A DNA stretch of 64,000 bases from Streptomyces cyaneochromogenes (GTDB taxonomy: Bacteria > Actinomycetota > Actinomycetes > Streptomycetales > Streptomycetaceae). The DNA is taken from the NCBI RefSeq assembly GCF_003963535.1, contig NZ_CP034539.1:1-64000 (forward strand). Reading direction: 5' to 3'. Shown here piece after piece: positions 44,607 to 54,169 of the stretch. How positions within the stretch are numbered: position 1 is the first letter of the stretch; the number at the start of each line of letters is the position of its first letter. A model generated the notes under the pieces. The model was not told the DNA's origin. It searched no databases and was given only the letters and a program-made list of their open reading frames with translations. The translations under genes were made by a program, and so were the position numbers.

Positions 44607-45233
44607 ATGCCCGAGTCAACGGCTCCCGCCACCGATCTGACATCGCAGTACGTCGCCCAGGTGACCGGTGATCTCGAACGCAACGCCAAGGAGCAGGAAC
44701 GTATCAGTGCGGAGATCGCCGCCCTGCAGGAGCAGCTTGCCGCAGTGCAGCGCGACCACACTGTGCTGGTGAACATGCGGCAGGTGCTTGGGATCACGGA
44801 AGCGCCAGCTCAGACTGCGGCAAAGTCCGAGAATGCCACAGTGCCCTCTCCCCGGCGGAAGGCTGCTGCCGCTCGCGGCGGGAAGCCCAGGACGCGGAAG
44901 CCCGCGGCCGCGCCGGGTAAGGCAGCAGCCAAGAAGCCGGCGGCCGAGACGGAGGGTGCCACGAAGGCGGCCCAGCCCACCCTGGTCGAGCTCATTCGCC
45001 GCCACCTTCTCGAGTTGAAGGAACCGCGCTCCGCTGCGGAGATCTCTGCGGCGCTCGGCCAGACCCACCCTGAGCGTCAGATCGCGGACAAGGTCGTGCG
45101 GGTTACGCTCGAGGGTCTCGTGGCCAAGAGCCAGGCGGAGCGCACCAAGCAAGGAAGGTCCGTCTTCTACACGGCCCCCAAGTCGGCCACTACTCCTGAG
45201 ACCGAGACGCAGTCCGCTGAGACTGAGCACTGA
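44607..45233 (+). CDS. Coiled-coil / basic linker / winged-helix regulator
   Basis: A 208-aa protein. Residues ~10-60 form a coiled coil (LERNAKEQERISAEIAALQEQLAAVQ), ~75-125 are a Lys/Arg/Ala-rich histone-like linker (KPRTRKPAAAPGKAAAKKPA), and ~135-195 are a winged helix (LVELIRRHLLELK, SAAEISAALGQTH, VRVTLEGLVAKSQAER). The ATG at 44607 has GAGGAAAGG eight bases upstream. The Lys/Ala tract resembles actinobacterial nucleoid-associated proteins, so it is likely a DNA-binding regulator or architectural protein. Confidence 0.75.
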   Translation: MPESTAPATDLTSQYVAQVTGDLERNAKEQERISAEIAALQEQLAAVQRDHTVLVNMRQVLGITEAPAQTAAKSENATVPSPRRKAAAARGGKPRTRKPAAAPGKAAAKKPAAETEGATKAAQPTLVELIRRHLLELKEPRSAAEISAALGQTHPERQIADKVVRVTLEGLVAKSQAERTKQGRSVFYTAPKSATTPETETQSAETEH

Positions 45234-45317
45234 CAGCACCGAAGGTGCAGTTATGTTCACTCGGGCTGACATTCTGCCGATGCAGCGACATATGGGCGGT
45301 TGAGCTTCAAGTGTTTG

Positions 45318-47762
45318 TCATTCCCGAGGTTCACGGTGAGCAGCTGCGCGCTGGTTTGGCTGAGACGTTCGTACCTCAGTGTGTTGCCTGCGGGGGTGAA
45401 CGGGGCGAGGGCGAGTCTGTCGCACAGGTGGCACTCGTAGCCGTCGGCGGATGCCGCGCGGCGGCTGAGGGGTTCCGTTGTCGGCTACGTCGGCCGGTGG
45501 GAGCCTCCGGCGGACCAGCATGACGACCGCGGCGGCGATGGCGCTGAGGGAGACAGCGATCCCTCCTAGTGTGGTGATTGCGTTGCTCATCCAGCGCCAG
45601 AGATCCGTGATCCAGGAGTACCAGCTGTTGTCGCTGGGGGCCGCTGCGACATCGAGGCTCAACATCTGTGGCGGCTTCTCGACGAGCACGGTGTTCCCGT
45701 CGCCGAGGTAGGCGGTCACCGTGAGGGCGACGCTGGCTTTCCCGGCATCGCGCGCGCTCAGGGCCCATGTCCAGGTGGCCTTGTCGCTCCGTGAGAGTAC
45801 GTTTTGGCGTTCTGAGGACAGCGGCGTGCATCGTACGTTGCCCGAGCAGTGAAGTTTCACCCCGATCTGCGCTCCGGCCTTCACAGGGGCTTGCTCTTCA
45901 CCGGGCTTGGCCTGGCGCCAGGCGCCCCGGATGGCGACTTGGAATCGGCGTGGCTGCGCGCCTGCCACGAGGCCCATCGAGTGCGGGTCTGTGTAGATGA
46001 GCTGGCCGCTAAAGAGGCGTTGGCGGGCCTCGCCGATTTCCTCGACGTATGTTTGCTGTGCCCCCTTTCTCGGCTCGTCGTTGTGGGTTGTGTACACCAG
46101 GGTCGTCGAAAAGAGGGCGCTCAGGATGGCAATCAACATCCATGGCGCGCACCCAATCCCAGCGGATGCTGCTGTCGCCGCGCCTGCGCCGGCAGCGTCG
46201 GCAGCACCGGGGAGCACCGAGACACCAGCGGCGGTGCCGCTTGGGCTGCGGATCGCGGTCATGCTCTCCCGCGTGGCGTCCGCGGCGTCGGTGTCGCCGA
46301 GTTGCTGCCACAGCTCAGCCGCCTCGGCCAGGTGAGCGGTGGCAGTGACGTGCCGACCGGTGAGCAGGTGTTGGATGCCTTTCTCATGGGTGAAGTAGGC
46401 CTTGGCTCTCTCGTCATCCGCCTGCCAGGCGGCCCGCCGACCCTCGTCGACGACTCGGATCCATACGCCTAACCTCAGTGAACGGGCCAGTTGGGGTGAG
46501 ACCGCTCTTGCAAGGCTCACCGCAACGTGCGGGACTCCTTGCTCCTGGGCCAACTGCATCGCCCGTTCCAACGCCGCCCCGTGCCAGACGACTTGGGTCG
46601 GGGTAATCGTGGGCAGGGTGGCCCACCGGCTGAAGTGGTCGCATAACTGCTCGGCGGGGAACGGACGATTCCGGCGTTGCGCTTCATCCAGCGCGTCGGA
46701 AGCGATGCGGTAGCCACGCTCCTCTGCCTGCACCAGCCCCAGGTCGGTCAAGTCCGCGCACACGCCTATCGGGTCCGAGATACCGCACAGGGTGCCGACG
46801 TGGGACGGGCTCAACTCTGCGTCCAGTGTCGCCAAGAGCCTGAGGACGTTTTGCTGCTCCGTGTCGAGCCGATCGAACAGCCTCTGCAGGATGGCTTCAG
46901 CGTCTGTCGGGCGGGGTACCGTCGGCTCGTCCGACGACTCGATCCGGGCCAGGCCGGCCGCGCGTAGCAGCAGCAGCGGTCGTCCAAGCATAGGTGTGCA
47001 CAAGTCATGGGCCTCAACGAGCTTGCCCTGATGCTGGGGGCGCCGAAGCCCCCAGGCAACCAGCAGGTCCAGTGCCATTTCACGGCTTAGCCCCGGCACC
47101 TCCACGACGTCGACGTCGCCCGGCAGCCGATCGCGACTCGCGAAGACGAAGGTCGCTTGGGGAGCCATGTCCGCGAGTTCGGCCACCTGCTCGGTGGTTA
47201 GATCGGCCTCATCGATATATACGGTCATCCGCACGCGGGCCATCAGGCGTCGAAGGTCTCTCCCAGCAGGCGCGTAGTCCTCGACCTCGTAGCAGGCTTC
47301 AAACATCTCCTGAGCGAGGTCCGCCACCTCACGGCGGGCCGCGCTTAAGAACAGTGCGCCGTCCGGTCCAGGTGCCAGGAGTCGGGCCGCATGCCGCATG
47401 AGCGTGCTCTTGCCCACGCCGGCTGGCCCCACCAGTTGCACGATGCCGCCGCTGTCCTGAGCGGCCCGGACAGCCTCGCCCAGCTCAGCCAACTCAGCGG
47501 CACGGCCCTGAAGTTGTCGGTGAGGCCGGTTCAGCGGCTCCGCCCGATCGCGGCGCACCGGATGAGGGCGGGCCTGTGGCTCGAGCGGAGTTACGGTCGA
47601 CGTCAGGTTCGCGTCGATCACGACGCTGCAGTCCCCCACGATTACCGATCCGGCCGTGCTGGCACTCGTGTTTGAGTAAGGGCCGCCGCCGAGCGCACCG
47701 TCCGCCGATACATCGCGCTCCGGCCCCGCTGGCGCCCCGACTGTGTTGTCCTCTTCTTCCAT
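45318..47762 (-). CDS. Membrane-anchored STAND ATPase
   Basis: An 814-aa protein. Residues 1-60 include a beta-repeat-like tag (GSVIVGDCSVVIDANL). A STAND NTPase follows: P-loop GPAGVGKSTL, Walker B VYIDEADL, sensor FASRDRLP and GRPLLLL. Then come a winged-helix region and TPR-like helices (~330-510), a first membrane helix (~560, MLIAILSALFSTTLV), a beta-rich extracytoplasmic domain (~580-730), a second membrane helix (~735-760, GGIAVSLSAIAAAVVMLV) and a long basic disordered tail. It is probably a membrane-linked NLR-like sensor. There is no enzymatic effector in the polypeptide; the membrane segments may themselves be the effector. Confidence 0.8.
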   Translation of the reverse strand: MEEEDNTVGAPAGPERDVSADGALGGGPYSNTSASTAGSVIVGDCSVVIDANLTSTVTPLEPQARPHPVRRDRAEPLNRPHRQLQGRAAELAELGEAVRAAQDSGGIVQLVGPAGVGKSTLMRHAARLLAPGPDGALFLSAARREVADLAQEMFEACYEVEDYAPAGRDLRRLMARVRMTVYIDEADLTTEQVAELADMAPQATFVFASRDRLPGDVDVVEVPGLSREMALDLLVAWGLRRPQHQGKLVEAHDLCTPMLGRPLLLLRAAGLARIESSDEPTVPRPTDAEAILQRLFDRLDTEQQNVLRLLATLDAELSPSHVGTLCGISDPIGVCADLTDLGLVQAEERGYRIASDALDEAQRRNRPFPAEQLCDHFSRWATLPTITPTQVVWHGAALERAMQLAQEQGVPHVAVSLARAVSPQLARSLRLGVWIRVVDEGRRAAWQADDERAKAYFTHEKGIQHLLTGRHVTATAHLAEAAELWQQLGDTDAADATRESMTAIRSPSGTAAGVSVLPGAADAAGAGAATAASAGIGCAPWMLIAILSALFSTTLVYTTHNDEPRKGAQQTYVEEIGEARQRLFSGQLIYTDPHSMGLVAGAQPRRFQVAIRGAWRQAKPGEEQAPVKAGAQIGVKLHCSGNVRCTPLSSERQNVLSRSDKATWTWALSARDAGKASVALTVTAYLGDGNTVLVEKPPQMLSLDVAAAPSDNSWYSWITDLWRWMSNAITTLGGIAVSLSAIAAAVVMLVRRRLPPADVADNGTPQPPRGIRRRLRVPPVRQTRPRPVHPRRQHTEVRTSQPNQRAAAHREPRE

Positions 47763-48035
47763 GTCCCCGTCTCATTCCCCCGGGCCACTGCATGGGCGAC
47801 GCTCCACTGTGCACAGGCGGTTGGCTCGCCCGGGCCGTCCATGGAGCGTATGACCCGCGGGCGGTTCTTAGCCCCCTTTTGTGACAGCAGCGGCAGAGGC
47901 GCTGTCGAACGTTGCGCCGCGATGCGCCGATTTCCCGAAGGCTGGCCAGCATTTCAAGATTTATTGCTGGAAAGCTGCCTTACGGAGGCCGAGGAGGAAG
48001 CTACTTCCGCCCGACGCGACGAGGAGGTCCGTTCG

Positions 48036-48688
48036 ATGACCATCGACCGCCGCCCCACTCCGCCGGACTCCTACAACCCGGCAGCAGCGGATCCGGTCCG
48101 AATCCGGGCCTATGCTGGCATCTAGTCCGAATCGATCTGCGTACTGGGCAAGCTGAGCCGGTCGCCGCGGCCCCAGCGAGCAAGCCGTACGTTCTTACCG
48201 TAAGCGTCAGGTCCACGCCCGACCTCAGGGACAACTGCGAGATCCTCCCGATCGGCGGCGGGGTGTCCTGGACCGACCCGGTAGCGGTCGTGCAGGCAGG
48301 AACAACCTCGTACGACATCCTCCTGCCCGACATCGTGAAAGCTCTTGAGGCCCGAACAGCGGCGGTGACCGGGCAGCAAGGGGCCATGCGGGCCTTCACC
48401 ACCGATGTGCTGGGCCTGCGGTGGGGGGCTCAGTGGGCTGAGGCAGTATCCACAGCGCTCCTTGGCGGCTGGGCCAACCCTCTGCGAACAGGCCGCTGTC
48501 TCGCACCGACAGCCCTGGGCGTACTGCAGGCCGAAGCCCGTGTCCTCCATCTTCAGTTGACACCGCTGTGGCGGCGCCGAATCCGTGGAGCGCGGATTCT
48601 GCTGCTCGACACCCCGCTCGGCAACGACTTCACGCTGTATGACTTGGTGGCTGGCCGGTCCGACCCTGAGGAGACTGTGGCGGGGTGA
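48036..48688 (+). pseudogene. Unknown gene interrupted by an apparent frameshift
   Basis: ATG 48036 has GAGGAGG upstream and opens a frame that stops after 29 codons (...VRIRAYAGI). At that point the +1 frame continues as a coherent protein of ~185 residues (LVRIDLRTGQ, YVLTVSVR, DIVKALEARTAAVTG, ARILLLDTP) to 48688 but lacks its own ATG or GTG start. The simplest reading is one gene broken by a single-base change near 48120, or a sequencing error. No family recognised. Confidence 0.5.
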
Positions 48689-48735
48689 GGGCAGAACATG
48701 ATGATCATCGGTGGCGTGCGCGCGAGGATGACGGG

Positions 48736-49338
48736 ATGGACGAACAGGGCACTGTGTCACTGCCCGTACAGATCGCGGATGGCGAGTTCGTCTTCGACTG
48801 CGGCTGGTGCGGGGGCGACAACTATTTCCAGGGCCGGCAGGTCGGCTGGTGGGTCGACAAGTGGGAGCTCCCATCGGAATGGCACTGCCGATTCTGCTCG
48901 GCCTCAACTACACGCCAGACCCACCGTGGACCGAGTCCTGATCTGCTGCGCCACGGCCGCTGCAGCCAGACTCGCATTCGAAGCCGGGGCACGGCTCTTC
49001 CAAAGCCTCGAGATCAACACGCGTACTGCGAATGCGTGTTGATCTCATCACGCTATGTCATGGCGTGTATCAGCCAAATTCGGTTCATCCTGTACCCCAC
49101 TTCGCGGTGCGCTGCAACACTCTGTGACTGCGGCGGGTGGGCTGTCGCTGTGAGACTGACCTCGGGGGTGTTGCGTGGCGGGTCGTTCTGGCAAGTACTA
49201 CCGGGCGGGGCATTGGGTGAACCGGTCGGAAGGCAAGGGCACGGGAGCGAAGAAGTCCGGGACTGGAATTGTGGTCGTGGGACTGCTGGTGGTGGGGGCC
49301 TGGATGGGGTTCTTCTCTCCCGACTCCAGCAGCAATGA
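48736..49338 (+). CDS. Possible zinc-ribbon protein with a degraded or uncertain 3' half
   Basis: The first ~60 residues from ATG 48736 look genuine: FDCGWCGGDNYF and WHCRFCSAS give two CxxC knuckles with aromatic spacing, like a small zinc ribbon. The remaining ~140 residues do not look like protein and overlap the next gene in another frame, so the true gene is probably shorter or frameshifted near 48900-48960. Low confidence in the end point. Confidence 0.35.
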   Translation: MDEQGTVSLPVQIADGEFVFDCGWCGGDNYFQGRQVGWWVDKWELPSEWHCRFCSASTTRQTHRGPSPDLLRHGRCSQTRIRSRGTALPKPRDQHAYCECVLISSRYVMACISQIRFILYPTSRCAATLCDCGGWAVAVRLTSGVLRGGSFWQVLPGGALGEPVGRQGHGSEEVRDWNCGRGTAGGGGLDGVLLSRLQQQ

Positions 49339-49387
49339 CAAGCCTGCGCCCGAGCCGTCGTCCGTCTCGTCGTCCGTCGGCCGCTGA
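49175..49387 (+). CDS. Small single-pass membrane protein
   Basis: A 70-aa protein: basic N-terminus (SGKYYRAGHWV), one membrane helix (TGIVVVGLLVVGAWMGFF, ~30-47), and a Ser/Pro-rich tail. The GTG start at 49175 has a G-rich stretch upstream. Function unknown. Confidence 0.55.
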   Translation: MAGRSGKYYRAGHWVNRSEGKGTGAKKSGTGIVVVGLLVVGAWMGFFSPDSSSNDKPAPEPSSVSSSVGR

Positions 49388-49457
49388 TGCTTTGCGTCCC
49401 CCTTGCTGCAGAGCGAATGCTCACGTCCCAGGCAGGCTCTCCACAGAAGCCGGGCGG

Positions 49458-50585
49458 CTAGTGGCGTTTGCGCCTGCGTCCTGGCAGACGGGCTCGCCAA
49501 GTCTGGGCCGGTGGCTGCGGGGGCGCCAGCGGTGGCTCCGGGCTTTGCTGTTCGTGGGTACGCAGCCGCTGCCAGGCTGACTGCCATGCCTTGATCTGTT
49601 CGGGGTGGAGGCCGCAGGCGGCCAGGTAGATGCCGGTGGTCTTCCAAGTGGCGGGCAGCGTGGTGCGGTTGAGGAGTCGGCTGATGGTGGCCGGTGCCAC
49701 AGGCGGGTCGGTGCGCTCACTCAGGGCGGGGATTGTCAGGCCGGTGAGTACTCTGGTCTCGGCCAGGGCGTCGAGGAAGGCGAGCGGCGTGTGGCACTCG
49801 TCCGGGTCGGGCCAATCCGTCTCGCTGGCCGCTGCTCTGCTTGGGGCGGGGATTGGGCGATAGGCCCGGTTGTGGGCCAGGACGAGGCGTCCGGCGGTGT
49901 TGCGGTCCCGTTTTTGCGGTGTCGGCCGGCCTTTTGCGGCGAGTTCGCTGCGCAGCCGCTGGTAGACGGTGTTCAGATCCAGTTCACGGGGCTGGCCAGT
50001 GATGCCGTGCTGCAGGATATGCAGGAGTTCGCCGGTGAAGGCGGTGTAGGTCTCCCCGGGCGGGGCGAGCGCACGTCCGTTCTCGGGGGCGGCGGCAAGC
50101 AGGTAGCTTCCGTCGATCTCTGCCTGGTCGGCCAGGAGGTCCTCGCCGCCCATCAGTCCCAGGGCCCGTCCGCTCATGCAGCAGTCCAGGATGATGACGA
50201 TGCGCTGTGCTGCACAGTCCGTGACGATCTCGCGCAATGCCTGGTAGGTGACCCCGGTGTAGCTGTGGCCCTGGACGGAGAGGGGTAGGCCGAAGAAGAG
50301 CTCACCGCGGCCGTCGACCAGGCCGTGGCCCGCGAAGTACACCAGCAGGGTGTCCCTGGCGTGGTCGGCGGCCGCCTTGACCGGGTCCAGCATGTCGCGC
50401 TGCGTCTCTGGCTCGGCGACAACGCTGCAGTGACTGGCAGGCAGGTTCCACGATGCGGGGTCGGTCAGTGCATCGGCGAGGGCGGGCAGGTTGTTCGCCA
50501 CTGCAGGCAGCGGTTCCAGTGTCGAGTAGCGGCTGACTCCCACCAGTACCGCCCGGGACGCGGCCGGATCGGGCAGCGATCTCAC
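49458..50585 (-). CDS. Caspase-family protease with C-terminal HTH
   Basis: A 375-aa protein. Residues ~10-245 are a caspase-like p20 domain with His87 (YFAGHGLV) and Cys136 (LDCCMSG). Residues ~285-350 are an XRE-like HTH (LTGLTIPALSERTD..., ATISRLLNRTTLPATW), then a Pro-rich basic tail. The GTG at 50585 overlaps the EACC1 gene stop (GTGA), which fixes the start; the longer frame to 50792 is antisense-like. It is the effector of an EACC1-linked conflict pair. The fused HTH is unusual and may link autoregulation to protease state. Confidence 0.85.
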   Translation of the reverse strand: MRSLPDPAASRAVLVGVSRYSTLEPLPAVANNLPALADALTDPASWNLPASHCSVVAEPETQRDMLDPVKAAADHARDTLLVYFAGHGLVDGRGELFFGLPLSVQGHSYTGVTYQALREIVTDCAAQRIVIILDCCMSGRALGLMGGEDLLADQAEIDGSYLLAAAPENGRALAPPGETYTAFTGELLHILQHGITGQPRELDLNTVYQRLRSELAAKGRPTPQKRDRNTAGRLVLAHNRAYRPIPAPSRAAASETDWPDPDECHTPLAFLDALAETRVLTGLTIPALSERTDPPVAPATISRLLNRTTLPATWKTTGIYLAACGLHPEQIKAWQSAWQRLRTHEQQSPEPPLAPPQPPAQTWRARLPGRRRKRH

Positions 50586-50965
50586 TGTTGCGGCCCGTCT
50601 GCAGCATGCCGTCCGGTGTTCGGGCCTTCGTCGACACCGTCCTCCAGCACGGCAAGAACGCGAGCCAGCTCGGCCTCCGACCCGTTGCAGATGCTGACCT
50701 CGACATCTCCCCGCCGGATCGTGACCTGCGGCGCCCGTGACCGGGTCTGGCGCCACGCAGCCACCGCCAGCACGAACGACGCAGCGCTCCATCCGTTGCC
50801 CGTCACCAGCTCAAGAACATCCAGCACACCACCCATCGCCCCGGGCTCCACCGACCGTTCACGCAGTGCCACCACAGCGGACCTGCGCACCTCAGGCTCC
50901 TGCCCCAACCAGCTTCGCAGCGAGCGCAGTTCGCGCTCCTCATCGATCAGCACCTCAACGCGCAC
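50582..50965 (-). CDS. EACC1 effector-associated constant component
   Basis: A 127-aa protein matching EACC1: an N-terminal strand, ELRSLRSWLGQEPEVR, the loop RSVEPGAMGG, a membrane-like or amphipathic helix (VLDVLELVTGNGWSAASFVLAVAAW), then VTIRRGDVEVSI. In Aravind-type actinobacterial conflict systems EACC1 is a constant partner encoded next to variable effectors such as caspases or trypsins. Coupled to the caspase gene. Starts at GTG 50965. Confidence 0.85.
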   Translation of the reverse strand: MRVEVLIDEERELRSLRSWLGQEPEVRRSAVVALRERSVEPGAMGGVLDVLELVTGNGWSAASFVLAVAAWRQTRSRAPQVTIRRGDVEVSICNGSEAELARVLAVLEDGVDEGPNTGRHAADGPQQ

Positions 50966-51188
50966 CGAAGCCAGCCCCCTCCGTCAGCGCCAACCGGCCT
51001 GCCGCACCCGGCATCCTGCCCCACGCCGACCCTGACCACCCCTTCAACCAGCCGCCCCGGCTCTCTGTTCGGGGCCAGCCGTCCGGTTGTCCTGCGTCAA
51101 TTCGCTCCAGCGCCGTCAGGGGCCAGTCCCGCGTGCTGTCCTTCCGCCGGCTGTGTCGCCGGGCCTGGGCAGCACTGTGGCGGTGCAC

Positions 51189-53417
51189 TCACCGGACGGC
51201 AAGGTGGTCTTGGAGAGTGGAATGCCGGAATTGATAGACCGGCCCCACCTGACGAAGCAGGCCGATCCGACGACAGTCTGCGAGGAACTTCAGTGGATAC
51301 GGCGGCGCTTGGGAGCGGTAGCGCAAAATCGCGACGGTCATCAGGTAGGCGGGTCCGGGTCTGACGAGCATGAAGTAGGTCAGATCGGACACGATGCCCT
51401 CGATCAGCCCTAGCCCCACACCAAGGGCGGCCGCCGTTCCGATCGCCATGAGCGGGTCGCTGCCGAGGTGCTGGAACGCCATGTAGGCGCCGCCTGAGGC
51501 AGCCCACAGGAAGACACCGCGGACGGCTCCGTGCCTGCGGTGGGGCGGAAGAGCACGCCAGGTGCATACAGCGACCAACACCGGCAGGGTGAGGGCTAGT
51601 CCGATCCCGGGACCCGCAACGATGACCGCCAGGTACTGGAGCGCGAGGGTGGATCCGAATACCAGCCCGTGGGCGACACCGAACATCAAGCCCCAGACCA
51701 GCGCAAAAGGAACCGTGAAAACCATGCTGAGGTCGATGCCGGTACCTGAAATGCTGCGGATCAGCCAGTCCGCAGCGGCGGCCGTGGCCCCGACCGTGAC
51801 CCCCGCCGGCCAGCCGAAGGCAAATCCTGCGGTGACCCCGGCGATGGTCCCGAACCGGAGCGCGTGGCCGACGGCACCGCGGGCCTCACTCTTGAGGTGA
51901 TCGGTCAGTGACCTGATCGGGTGATTGCCGAAGAGTCCCCCCGTCGCCGCTCGCGGCAAGCGGGCTGTTTCGTCTTCGATGGGCCCCTGCCACATCATCA
52001 GCAGCCACAGGCCGGCTCCTGCGAGGACTCCTCCCAGAGCGCCGAGCCACAACGCTGCGACGACCCCCGCAAAGGTGGCGAAGGCAAGGGCGGAGAGAGT
52101 TCCGAACCAGCGCCGGCGCACACCGTCGGGCAGGATCAGATGCATGTTCCACCAGCCCAGGTCATAGGTCCCGAGGTCGGCCAGGTGGCGGGCGATGAAG
52201 GTCAGCCATCGCCGGACGTCCTCCGTCTCCCAGTCCGCCAACGGTCGGAAGGGATGGGCGACGTCGTCGTCCGGCACATGTCGGTTGTTCTCGACGAGTG
52301 CCGGTACGAGTTCGTCGAGCAGGCATCGAGAGACCTCTTGGCCGGTGGTCATCTCCAACAGCACGGTGGGATCACGCCCCTGCTCGACGAACGTGGCCTC
52401 GAGCAGCCAGAGCACGAATGGGCTGCCCAGGCCTTGCCCCAGTGCCGTCTGAGGACCCAGACGCAGGTCAGCCAGGAGACGTGCCCAGCCGGCACCCGGT
52501 CGCGGTGGAAGCCGCCGTTCAAGGTAGGAGGCGGCCGCCGCAGCGTCGACTGCTTCCGGCTCCAGTACCGGCGTACTGGTCAGGACATCAGCACCTGCGA
52601 CGGCCTCGGCGTACTCCGATGTGCGGCACGTCAGGATGAACGCATCGGTGCCGGCCATGGCCTGGTTGATCGAGCGGACTTTGCCCGGCCGATCCTCGGC
52701 GGCCAGTTCGTCGAGACCGTCGAGTACCGGGATGACCCGGCATTCACGGACCAGGCGATGCGCGGTCTCTGGCGTGAGGAAGGAATAGTCGCGGGAAAGG
52801 CGCCTCGTGACCCAGGCCGTGAAGGACTCGTCGGACCAGTCTGCCATGGTGAGGAGCACCGGCACGGGCTCGCCTGGCGAGCGGGTGGCGAGCACGTGCC
52901 GTACGAGCAGAACAGCCAGCGTCGTCTTCCCGAATCCGCGCTCTCCGATCAGCACCAGACGCCGTCGCCGCAGAGCCCGAAACCACGCAGCCAGGTTGCT
53001 GATGCCGGCTTCTGTAGTGTCGACGCGGCGGGGCGGCGCAGGCAGGTTCTCGAAGCGGTCGACAACAGGCCGCGCGGTCGCCGTCCAGCGGACTGCGACG
53101 GGCTGAGGGTCTTCCAGGCGGCGGACGCGTATCTCCTCGAGCCACTGCGCTCGGACGACGGCCGCAAGCTGTTCCTGGGACTCCTCAAGATCCGCGCGGG
53201 AGACAGCCGGTGACGTGCTGTCCTGGCGCATCCACCGGAAGACCGGTGGAGCAGCAACGGCGACGGCCAGTACCCAGCCACCGGCCAGCTGTGCCCAACT
53301 CGCCGCATCGGAAAGCCCGTCTTGGGTGGCACGCAGCACCCACACCAGCCCGCCTGTAACCGCGGCGACCACAACAGCCATCGCAGCGACGACGGCCCTG
53401 CGCATTGGTCCCGTCAC
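51189..53417 (-). CDS. NACHT-type STAND ATPase with C-terminal polytopic membrane domain
   Basis: A 742-aa protein. Two N-terminal membrane helices (VVAAMAVVVAAVTGGLVWVL and WVLAVAVAAPPVF, residues ~8-60) precede a NACHT ATPase with P-loop IGERGFGKTTLA, Walker B VIPVLDGLDEL and sensor ILTCRTSEY. The second half has at least eight hydrophobic helices (from ~430), then a cytoplasmic tail ending QFRHSTLQDHLA. It is a membrane-embedded NLR-like protein. It lies 224 bp upstream of EACC1-caspase on the same strand, so the two may form one transcript, with the NACHT protein as sensor. Confidence 0.85.
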   Translation of the reverse strand: MTGPMRRAVVAAMAVVVAAVTGGLVWVLRATQDGLSDAASWAQLAGGWVLAVAVAAPPVFRWMRQDSTSPAVSRADLEESQEQLAAVVRAQWLEEIRVRRLEDPQPVAVRWTATARPVVDRFENLPAPPRRVDTTEAGISNLAAWFRALRRRRLVLIGERGFGKTTLAVLLVRHVLATRSPGEPVPVLLTMADWSDESFTAWVTRRLSRDYSFLTPETAHRLVRECRVIPVLDGLDELAAEDRPGKVRSINQAMAGTDAFILTCRTSEYAEAVAGADVLTSTPVLEPEAVDAAAAASYLERRLPPRPGAGWARLLADLRLGPQTALGQGLGSPFVLWLLEATFVEQGRDPTVLLEMTTGQEVSRCLLDELVPALVENNRHVPDDDVAHPFRPLADWETEDVRRWLTFIARHLADLGTYDLGWWNMHLILPDGVRRRWFGTLSALAFATFAGVVAALWLGALGGVLAGAGLWLLMMWQGPIEDETARLPRAATGGLFGNHPIRSLTDHLKSEARGAVGHALRFGTIAGVTAGFAFGWPAGVTVGATAAAADWLIRSISGTGIDLSMVFTVPFALVWGLMFGVAHGLVFGSTLALQYLAVIVAGPGIGLALTLPVLVAVCTWRALPPHRRHGAVRGVFLWAASGGAYMAFQHLGSDPLMAIGTAAALGVGLGLIEGIVSDLTYFMLVRPGPAYLMTVAILRYRSQAPPYPLKFLADCRRIGLLRQVGPVYQFRHSTLQDHLAVR

Positions 53418-53574
53418 CCGTACATCGTCTCAACGCGCTACCGCCTCGTCAGGTGGATAGACACACACACTGGCCCGCTGCCCTCTGCTCGGCTAGCTGG
53501 GAGACTCCACAGCGAGACGGCCCTCCTGCTGGCTCCGGCGTTACTCACTGCTACGGCCGCTGATCGCTCCGTCC

Positions 53575-54048
53575 ATGTGCGCGATCAGACGGGCTCAGGA
53601 AGAACAGAACACGTCCCTGGGCGTCTTCCGCCCGGCCGACGGCGTCGACTTCCGCTTCGAGCCGGCTGAACCCTGGCCCGCTTCCAAAGCCGCCCTGGCG
53701 GGCCAGATGGACCTCCTCGACCAGGACCTGCGCCAACTCGAATGGGTGCCGCTGGAGTTCCGCTACCGCTTCCGTTGCGGCGAATCCGCCTGCTCGGGGC
53801 ACGACATGGCCCTCAGGGACTGGGAGGCCGGCGAGTCCTATCGCAAATACCTACGCCAGTACGGCCAACGGGGCGTCGAGGACAAGCTCCGCGAGCGCTG
53901 GTTCACCCGCATGTTCACCTCGGACCGAGCGGTTCACTGCTTTGTTGGCAACGTTCATAGGCGGCCCAAGACCTTCATGCTGCTCGGGCTGTTCTACCCA
54001 CGGCGGGACATCGTCGACTGCCAGCAGCAGGAGCTGTTCACGCTCTAG
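53575..54048 (+). pseudogene. C-terminal remnant of an uncharacterised actinobacterial protein
   Basis: A 157-aa frame whose sequence (PLEFRYRFRC, HDMALRDWEAGESYRKY, WFTRMFTSDRAVHCFVGN, FMLLGLFYPRR) matches my recollection of the C-terminal half of ~250-aa proteins whose N-terminal half is absent here. No good ribosome site precedes ATG 53575. I take it as a 5'-truncated remnant. The conserved family is of unknown function. Confidence 0.5.
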
Positions 54049-54169
54049 TTCTCCCGTCTGCGGGCACCAGAGGCGGGCGGCGCGTACATGCGACGGTGCA
54101 GGGGTCAGTCCGCGATATTGCTCGGCGGGTGGTCTCGGGTTTCTGTCTGTGCTGCGTCACGCCAGTTCC

